Assembly (NCBI GenBank): GCA_043760535.1
Contig: JAYUOV010000190.1
Coordinates: 1-11,757, forward strand
Direction of reading: 5' to 3'
DNA from: JAZKFT01 sp043760535
Lineage (GTDB): Bacteria > Bacteroidota > Bacteroidia > Chitinophagales > Chitinophagaceae
Length of the DNA stretch: 11,757 bases
The translations under genes and the position numbers were made by a program. Shown piece after piece: positions 7,658 to 11,757 of this stretch (within the stretch, counting starts at the first letter, position 1; every line of letters begins with the position of its first letter). The notes under the pieces were generated by a model. It saw only the letters and a list, made by a program, of their open reading frames with translations. It was not told where the DNA came from and made no database searches.

Positions 7658-9481
7658 TTGAGTGGCCAACTTTTCTATAGAAGCTATCTTCATTTCAACT
7701 ACATATCGGTAAGAAACGAGACCAGTACTGAAAATGTACAAATTGTCATTAGTATTTGAAGATAATTGGATAATGTCGCAATCCTGCTGAAAACACAATG
7801 GATTTCCATTAGGGCTATGTGGTTCAGGATTACCATATTTAATACACTTAGATATTACACTCATTGATTTCATGTGCTTAGGCTCTGAAAAGAATCCTTC
7901 ACCAGACCCCGACAAGTTATCCAGTGTGGTATAATAATAGTTAGTATTAATTGGGGTCACCGATATACCATCAAACGTTTTAATTTGTCTTATTCTTAAA
8001 CCACCGGTAACATTTGCCCCGATTTTATTACTTTCATAGGTTAGCTCATCAAACCCACCTGTTGGGTATTCAATTTTACTGAGCGAACCGTTTATGACAA
8101 AGTTTTCATCCGCATTGCGGTTGGCAGTCGCATCAGGAAATGTGACCTGATATGCCGCCTCAGGAAGTGCTAAAAAATTTACATTTGTCGTTTTTCCATT
8201 GAAAAAGCCCCAATGATCCTGCGCATAGCTGAAGCGGGAAGGGAGGTTATTAAGATTGTAGTAGTTAAACTTATACTGACTTAACGGAGCAATTGATCCA
8301 TCGCTAGCCAGCTTATTAACTCCTATTAAAAACTTACGGGGGCTATTATCGGCGTATATATTTGAAGATGTTGTAGTGGGTGCTCTAGTTTGATATAGTA
8401 AATCATAACCGTTGATAATGCTGCCATTGTCCCGATTAATCCATATTTTATTGCATAAAGTAAATCCATCCTGATACACGGAAGTAAGCTCATATCCAAA
8501 AGTAATGTACACACCGGAAGAACTGCTGATTGCGAGTAACCGGACTGTTTTGAGATTATAAGACGAAGTACAAGTTGAGAAGCTGTTAAATAAAGCGGCG
8601 CAATTCCCACATTCTCCTACCTGGCTGTTATTGCCCTTAGTCATGCTTTGGCTAATTCCGTTCATTACCATGGTCTTAAAAGCCTCGGCCTCATAGCTAA
8701 AATTGACCCACTCTCCATTGGTGTTTTCGATACGGCTAAGGTACCAGGCTGTAGTTGTATAGGCATACTCTCCTACATCAGATTGGCAACTACTCTTATT
8801 ATTTTTTGTTTGCTCTATGGCATCATCAAAACCAAAATAATACTTTGTGCCTTTTCCATCTGTTGCGATAAAATTAAGTTTACCACTTACCGAAAGCGAT
8901 TTGGTGATGGACAAGTCAGAATGCTCCAACAACTGAACATTCCGCTCTTTGTCTAAAATAAACGAACCTGAAAAGCCACCGAAATTAAATTTAAAAATAT
9001 CATGCCTCCAGTCCTCACTAGTAGATTTAGAAATGGTTTTGAGATAAAAATCTAAAGTTGCCTGGCTTACGTTAGGGAATCCCGTAGGTGGATCCACCCA
9101 AACGGAAGATTCATCCGGTGCCCCTGCAACCGTCCTGTTAATCACGCCACCTGCATTTAAGTTCCAACTGGTACCCAATACAGTTGGGAGTTCGTCTACC
9201 TTCATCCCACCCGATGAATAGGAGAGAGAAACGGGAACAGTTACATTTTTTATACTTACATCATAAATAGGTACTAAAAAATTTATCGTACCTGTGTTTT
9301 TTCCGACATTAACACCACCGAATTTACCCAATGAAGCTGCATTGGGTGAGGGTGGAATTACCTCAGTTATGCTAGAATAATCATAGTTGCCAGGACTGGT
9401 AGGAGGGACAGAATTTGGTTCCCGAGCCGACAATATATCGGGTAATATTATTAAACACAACATTATTAAACTCCATTTCAT
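7655..9481 (-). CDS. SpvB/TcdB-like N-terminal half of a DUF5977 surface protein, truncated
   Basis: A 608-residue frame starting with a signal peptide (hydrophobic core to ILSA, residues 16-19). Residues about 48-118 (ASLGKFGGVNVGKNTGTINF, VPVSLSYSSGGMKVDELP, LGTSWNLNAGGVINR) match the N-terminus of large Bacteroidota RHS-related proteins, similar to the SpvB/TcdB start of Tc-toxin shells. The rest is beta-rich (for example DKERNVQLLEHSDL, GKGTKYYFGFDD, YPTGGFDELTYE). It ends at TAA 7657-7655 inside a conserved stretch (TGLVSYRYVVE). The next 18 codons and the downstream 519-codon frame continue in frame, giving an ancestral protein of about 1146 residues. It lies 45 bases after the outer-membrane gene and is probably in the same operon. 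The truncated product could still be exported. The full gene is probably a pseudogene, unless the stop is read through or is an assembly error. Confidence 0.8.
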   Translation of the reverse strand: MKWSLIMLCLIILPDILSAREPNSVPPTSPGNYDYSSITEVIPPSPNAASLGKFGGVNVGKNTGTINFLVPIYDVSIKNVTVPVSLSYSSGGMKVDELPTVLGTSWNLNAGGVINRTVAGAPDESSVWVDPPTGFPNVSQATLDFYLKTISKSTSEDWRHDIFKFNFGGFSGSFILDKERNVQLLEHSDLSITKSLSVSGKLNFIATDGKGTKYYFGFDDAIEQTKNNKSSCQSDVGEYAYTTTAWYLSRIENTNGEWVNFSYEAEAFKTMVMNGISQSMTKGNNSQVGECGNCAALFNSFSTCTSSYNLKTVRLLAISSSSGVYITFGYELTSVYQDGFTLCNKIWINRDNGSIINGYDLLYQTRAPTTTSSNIYADNSPRKFLIGVNKLASDGSIAPLSQYKFNYYNLNNLPSRFSYAQDHWGFFNGKTTNVNFLALPEAAYQVTFPDATANRNADENFVINGSLSKIEYPTGGFDELTYESNKIGANVTGGLRIRQIKTFDGISVTPINTNYYYTTLDNLSGSGEGFFSEPKHMKSMSVISKCIKYGNPEPHSPNGNPLCFQQDCDIIQLSSNTNDNLYIFSTGLVSYRYVVEMKIASIEKLATQ

Positions 9482-9526
9482 AATCTGCTTTGTTGTTTTT
9501 TATGTATTAAAATTCTAAGTAAATAT

Positions 9527-10954
9527 TTAAAGCTCACTCCCCCACCTAAACACCACCGGCAACCCACCGGTATTCGGCTGTAAAAAATCATACAGCAATT
9601 GCAACTTCATTTCTTTCTTCCCCTTCTTCACTTTTTTGCTGATGCCAATTAAGCCGCTTTGTACCCAGGCCAAGCCCCCTCCGCCCCCTAAAGGGGGTAC
9701 CACACCACCACCAAACAACGAAAACCGCTGCCAGTAGTGCTTCTCGTAGCCTCCGCTAATCCACAAATTACCTTTCCATTTAAGGTCGATATAAGTTCGC
9801 AACCCAATGCCTTCGTTAGTCCATTTAAATTTATTGATGCTTTCGCCAAGGCCAAACTTGTAGGCCAGGCCTATGCCTATTACCGATTTATCGTTGGCTT
9901 TATAGCCGATGCTTAGCCCGAGGTCGTTTACACTGGGAAACTGTCCACGGCGTTGGGTCGCTTGCAGGTTATAACCCTTCTCTAACCGCTTCCAAAAGGT
10001 TTTGGTTTTTTGCCCGTTGGGTGTAAAGTCGGGCTGTACATCGGTGCTGCTGCCAGTGCCGCCTACCTGCCCACTTTGTAAGGCATTCTGTAGTCTTGTC
10101 CGTTGTTGTTGCAGGTTGTTCATGGCTGTTTGTAGCTGGCCATTTACAAACTGTTGAGTATTCACTACTCCGGGTGTTGTGCCTGTACCTGTGGTATTGC
10201 CGATACGGCTTTGTATTAGTTGTTGCAGGCTGGCAGTGGTTTGCAGGCCGGCAACCCCTCCTAACCTCCCCGCAGTGGAGGGATTGGAACCACCAAAAAT
10301 TTGTGCCAGTTGTCCGTTTTGCTGCATCCATTTTTTAAAGGCGGGCACTTTTTGCAGGTATTGTAGTACCGCTGCTTCTATTTTGGCAGGGTCTTTAAGG
10401 GTTGCTTTTACTTCCTGTATCTGCTGGCTGTAGTAGTAGAGTTCTTTATTATATTTACCAAGGCTTTTGGTAATGCTGGCTGGTAAGTCTTTATATTGGG
10501 CGGTGATGGTTTTTAGTTGGCCTTCCCGTTCTTTTATAAATTTCTTAATGGCTTCTGCCTGGTTTAGGGTACTGCTCAACCCTTTTACAGCCCCCTCCGC
10601 CCCTGGTGGGGGAACCAAACCCTGAGATTTTAAAAAGCCCAGTACACCAGTCATACTATCCAATGAGGCTATGTATGAACCGCTAAATGGTGCAGTTAGT
10701 TTCTTTGTTTTGTCGGTAATGTTTTGTTGCAGGTTTGTGTAAGCTTCCTTGCCATTGCCCATTAATTCTTTGGCCTTAAATGAGTCAATTTTATGTAGTG
10801 CTGAGTATATCTTATTTTCCTGTTCCTGTAGCAATTGCAGGGCTTTGGTGCTTTGTTTGGTAAGGCGGTTTTGTAGTTTGGTGGCTTTCTTTTGTAAGCT
10901 GCGGTAATACCCTGCCGGAATATGCGGTGTACTAAATGCGGTATCCGAATGCAC
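9527..10954 (-). CDS. Outer-membrane protein: helical N-terminus, beta-barrel-like C-terminus
   Basis: 475 codons from GTG at 10954; the true start is probably upstream (see 10955-11041). Residues about 15-210 are helical and Lys/Gln-rich with coiled-coil character (YRSLQKKATKLQNRLTKQST). Gln- and Thr/Gly-rich linkers follow (235-310). The last ~150 residues alternate polar and hydrophobic residues as in a small outer-membrane barrel (LGLSIGYKANDKSVIGIGLAYKFGLG, LWISGGYEKHYWQRFSLF, VQSGLIGISKK, MKLQLLYDFL), ending GLPVVFRWGSEL. I recall similar unnamed proteins next to RHS-type genes in Bacteroidota, but know no function. As first gene of the operon it may help to export or anchor the large surface proteins downstream (inference). 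Three palindromic elements sit in frame: residues 114-122, 222-233 and 419-427, the last inside the barrel region, probably in a loop. Confidence 0.82.
   Translation of the reverse strand: MHSDTAFSTPHIPAGYYRSLQKKATKLQNRLTKQSTKALQLLQEQENKIYSALHKIDSFKAKELMGNGKEAYTNLQQNITDKTKKLTAPFSGSYIASLDSMTGVLGFLKSQGLVPPPGAEGAVKGLSSTLNQAEAIKKFIKEREGQLKTITAQYKDLPASITKSLGKYNKELYYYSQQIQEVKATLKDPAKIEAAVLQYLQKVPAFKKWMQQNGQLAQIFGGSNPSTAGRLGGVAGLQTTASLQQLIQSRIGNTTGTGTTPGVVNTQQFVNGQLQTAMNNLQQQRTRLQNALQSGQVGGTGSSTDVQPDFTPNGQKTKTFWKRLEKGYNLQATQRRGQFPSVNDLGLSIGYKANDKSVIGIGLAYKFGLGESINKFKWTNEGIGLRTYIDLKWKGNLWISGGYEKHYWQRFSLFGGGVVPPLGGGGGLAWVQSGLIGISKKVKKGKKEMKLQLLYDFLQPNTGGLPVVFRWGSEL
9674..9700 (-). repeat. Palindromic element copy in outer-membrane gene (VPPLGGGGG)
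   Basis: A full 27-base copy. It encodes VPPLGGGGG (residues 419-427), identical in protein to the copy at 4469-4495 in the RHS gene. It lies between FSLFGGG and LAWVQSGLIG, at a predicted turn between barrel strands. Confidence 0.75.
10256..10291 (-). repeat. Variant palindromic element in outer-membrane gene (GSNPSTAGRLGG)
   Basis: A 36-base variant beginning GGTTCC like the copy at 4283-4321. CCCTCC and GGGGAGG arms surround ACTGC, followed by a distal GGAGGGG run. It encodes GSNPSTAGRLGG (222-233) between AQIFG and VAGLQTTASLQQ, in a linker. The length is a multiple of three and the frame is kept. Confidence 0.6.
10590..10615 (-). repeat. Diverged palindromic element in outer-membrane gene (VPPPGAEGA)
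   Basis: A 26-base copy with an ACCA loop and one G fewer in the proximal G arm. It encodes VPPPGAEG plus part of the next Ala codon (114-122), between GFLKSQGL and VKGLSSTLNQ. The lost G shifts the reading of the distal arm to GAEGA instead of GGGG, so the family can be read in a second frame without a stop. Confidence 0.65.
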
Positions 10955-11041
10955 ACTATTGGTAGCATACTGTGCAGATGATGAATGAATTACAACAAAA
11001 AAAGAGGGGAATAGATAAAATAGATAGACTAACTTGTACAG
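10955..11041 (-). other. In-frame signal-peptide extension with no ATG
   Basis: The 29 codons before GTG 10954 are open and encode a typical signal peptide: LYK start, a hydrophobic core (LVYLFYLFPSFFVVI), then HSSSAQ with likely cleavage after SSA. Only a CTG (11041-11039) sits at the right place to start it. No ATG, GTG or TTG is in frame between that CTG and GTG 10954. A beta-barrel protein needs export, so the GTG start, which drops this segment, is probably wrong or the original ATG has been lost. Confidence 0.65.
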
Positions 11042-11052
11042 CCGAAAATTAA

Positions 11053-11087
11053 TTGGCTGTTGGCTGTTGGCTGTTGGCTGTTGGCTG
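11053..11087. repeat. Heptamer tandem array (TTGGCTG x5)
   Basis: Five perfect copies of TTGGCTG lie end to end (AACAGCC repeats on the minus strand). They sit 11 bases upstream of the CTG that would start the outer-membrane protein, in its probable 5' leader. Copy number in such arrays can change by slipped-strand pairing, which would change leader length and possibly expression. I see no ATG-initiated frame running through the array, so on/off frame switching is not supported here. Confidence 0.9.
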
Positions 11088-11228
11088 TTAACAAATGATA
11101 TAGATTGTAAACGTTATTAGTAATTCCCCCACACGTAAAGCATCCTTTTCAGAAATCTAAAATAACAGTAATATTGATAAACAAAAAATTATTTTATAAT
11201 AAATGGACTTTCAGGCATTTTTAACGCA

Positions 11229-11465
11229 TTGGCGAAATGCACCTATAACAAATACGAATTAATCCCCGGCAGGATGAAAGACAACCTAAAACAGCACGTG
11301 GCTAATGCATTTCATATTCCTGTTTCGGAACGGATGCCAAAAATCGGGAATGCCATTTTTGAAAACGGAATTACCAATAATGGTAACGGCGTAGTAAATG
11401 CTAAGCATTATTATCATGTGCCAATAGAGTTATTGGAAAATATTGTGGAACAACAAAAAAACTAA
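11229..11465 (+). CDS. Small hypothetical protein with non-ATG start
   Basis: A 78-residue frame from TTG 11229; the first in-frame ATG is at residue 16 (11274). The frame is open back to 11181 without an ATG. The product is hydrophilic with possible helices (MKDNLKQHVANAF, IELLENIVEQQ) and a middle segment GNAIFENGITNNGNGVVNAKHYYHVP. No signal peptide or family was recognised. Without a good start or ribosome site it may be the 3' remnant of a longer gene. It points toward the bidirectional terminator at 11522. Confidence 0.4.
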   Translation: MAKCTYNKYELIPGRMKDNLKQHVANAFHIPVSERMPKIGNAIFENGITNNGNGVVNAKHYYHVPIELLENIVEQQKN

Positions 11466-11521
11466 CGCTGTTATTGGAAAAAATAGCTGTTAAAATATAG
11501 AATGACTCTTTGTTCATAATA

Positions 11522-11556
11522 AAAAAAACCTCCCTACAATGCAGAGAGGTTTTTTT
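11522..11556. terminator. Bidirectional terminator between convergent genes
   Basis: Seven A plus CCTC (11522-11532) pair with GAGG plus seven T (11546-11556) around a 13-base loop. The symmetrical A and T tracts make it work in both directions. It lies between the small plus-strand ORF (ends 11465) and the minus-strand gene ending at 11584. Confidence 0.8.
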
Positions 11557-11583
11557 GTTAAATTAACCATACTAATTTTTCCA

Positions 11584-11757
11584 TTAATAATCATACTCCC
11601 TTCTTGCCATATTCCACCGCAAGCCCAGCGTTACCAGTGTAGTATTGGTAGTAACCTCACCAGTTTTAAAAGTGCGATACATGCCAGAGGCATCTATCCA
11701 AATATTTTCTTTTATCTCATACGATGCTGCCAGCGATGCATTGAGCCCCTTTGTTAA
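11584..11757 (-). CDS. 3' end of an outer-membrane beta-barrel gene (runs off window)
   Basis: The minus strand is open from the right edge to TAA 11586-11584. It gives 57 residues with barrel-like strands: ASYEIKENIWIDASGMYRTF, then TGEVTTNTTLVTLGLRWN, ending MARREYDY. The alternating pattern and the aromatic C-terminal Tyr fit an outer-membrane barrel end. GLRWN followed by ARREYDY recalls the end of Wzi-like or similar Bacteroidota barrel proteins, but the fragment is too short to name. The 5' part lies beyond the window. Its own terminator is the hairpin at 11522-11556. Confidence 0.7.
   Translation of the reverse strand, partial: LTKGLNASLAASYEIKENIWIDASGMYRTFKTGEVTTNTTLVTLGLRWNMARREYDY

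Noticed and set aside
7115..7759. 214-codon open frame on the plus strand
   Set aside because: It is antisense to the DUF5977 gene and spans its in-frame TAA. The product is a Cys/Tyr/Ile-rich shadow with no domain or signal.
11053..11087. Possible CRISPR-like repeat
   Set aside because: The units are seven bases and directly tandem with no spacers, so it is a simple sequence repeat.

Overview
The window looks like an accessory island from a Bacteroidota chromosome, most likely a Chitinophagaceae- or Sphingobacteriales-like organism. The evidence is the protein families: a DUF6443-type RHS protein, a DUF5977 protein with a SpvB/TcdB-like N-terminus, and Bacteroidota-style outer-membrane beta-barrel proteins. 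There are no clear Shine-Dalgarno sites, and G/C-rich palindromic repeats and a TTGGCTG heptamer array are scattered through the DNA. No tRNA, rRNA, CRISPR array, transposase or integrase was seen.

Layout from left to right. Bases 1-302 hold the C-terminal remnant of an XRE-type regulator (+) behind a short G/C-rich hairpin segment. A strong rho-independent terminator follows (306-326) and mainly serves the minus-strand genes. Bases 339-10954 are a block of minus-strand genes. In transcription order they are: an outer-membrane protein of unknown function (9527-10954, with an in-frame signal peptide reaching 11041); a large DUF5977/RHS-like surface protein split by one in-frame TAA (9481-6041); a small Spy/CpxP-like periplasmic protein (6029-5628); a 1446-residue RHS protein (5425-1085); and a lipoprotein (1088-339) whose start overlaps the RHS stop as ATGA. 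Right of the block lie a heptamer array, a small plus-strand ORF without an ATG, a bidirectional terminator, and the 3' end of another minus-strand beta-barrel gene that runs off the window.

The RHS protein is a signal peptide, a DUF6443 region, YD repeats, a beta-rich insert, the RHS-associated core, then a variable C-terminal domain of about 196 residues. That domain carries HExxH and a later glutamate, so I read it as a candidate zinc metallopeptidase effector. The coupled lipoprotein is a candidate immunity partner. DNA composition changes near the end of the core, as expected for a swappable tip and partner cassette.

The most unusual feature is a family of short palindromic G/C-rich elements. 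Seven copies lie in frame inside two protein-coding genes (four in the RHS gene, three in the outer-membrane gene), and a related longer one lies upstream of the RHS gene. They add Gly/Pro-rich linkers such as VPPLGGGGG. All face the same way, and none is found in the DUF5977, Spy-like or lipoprotein genes.
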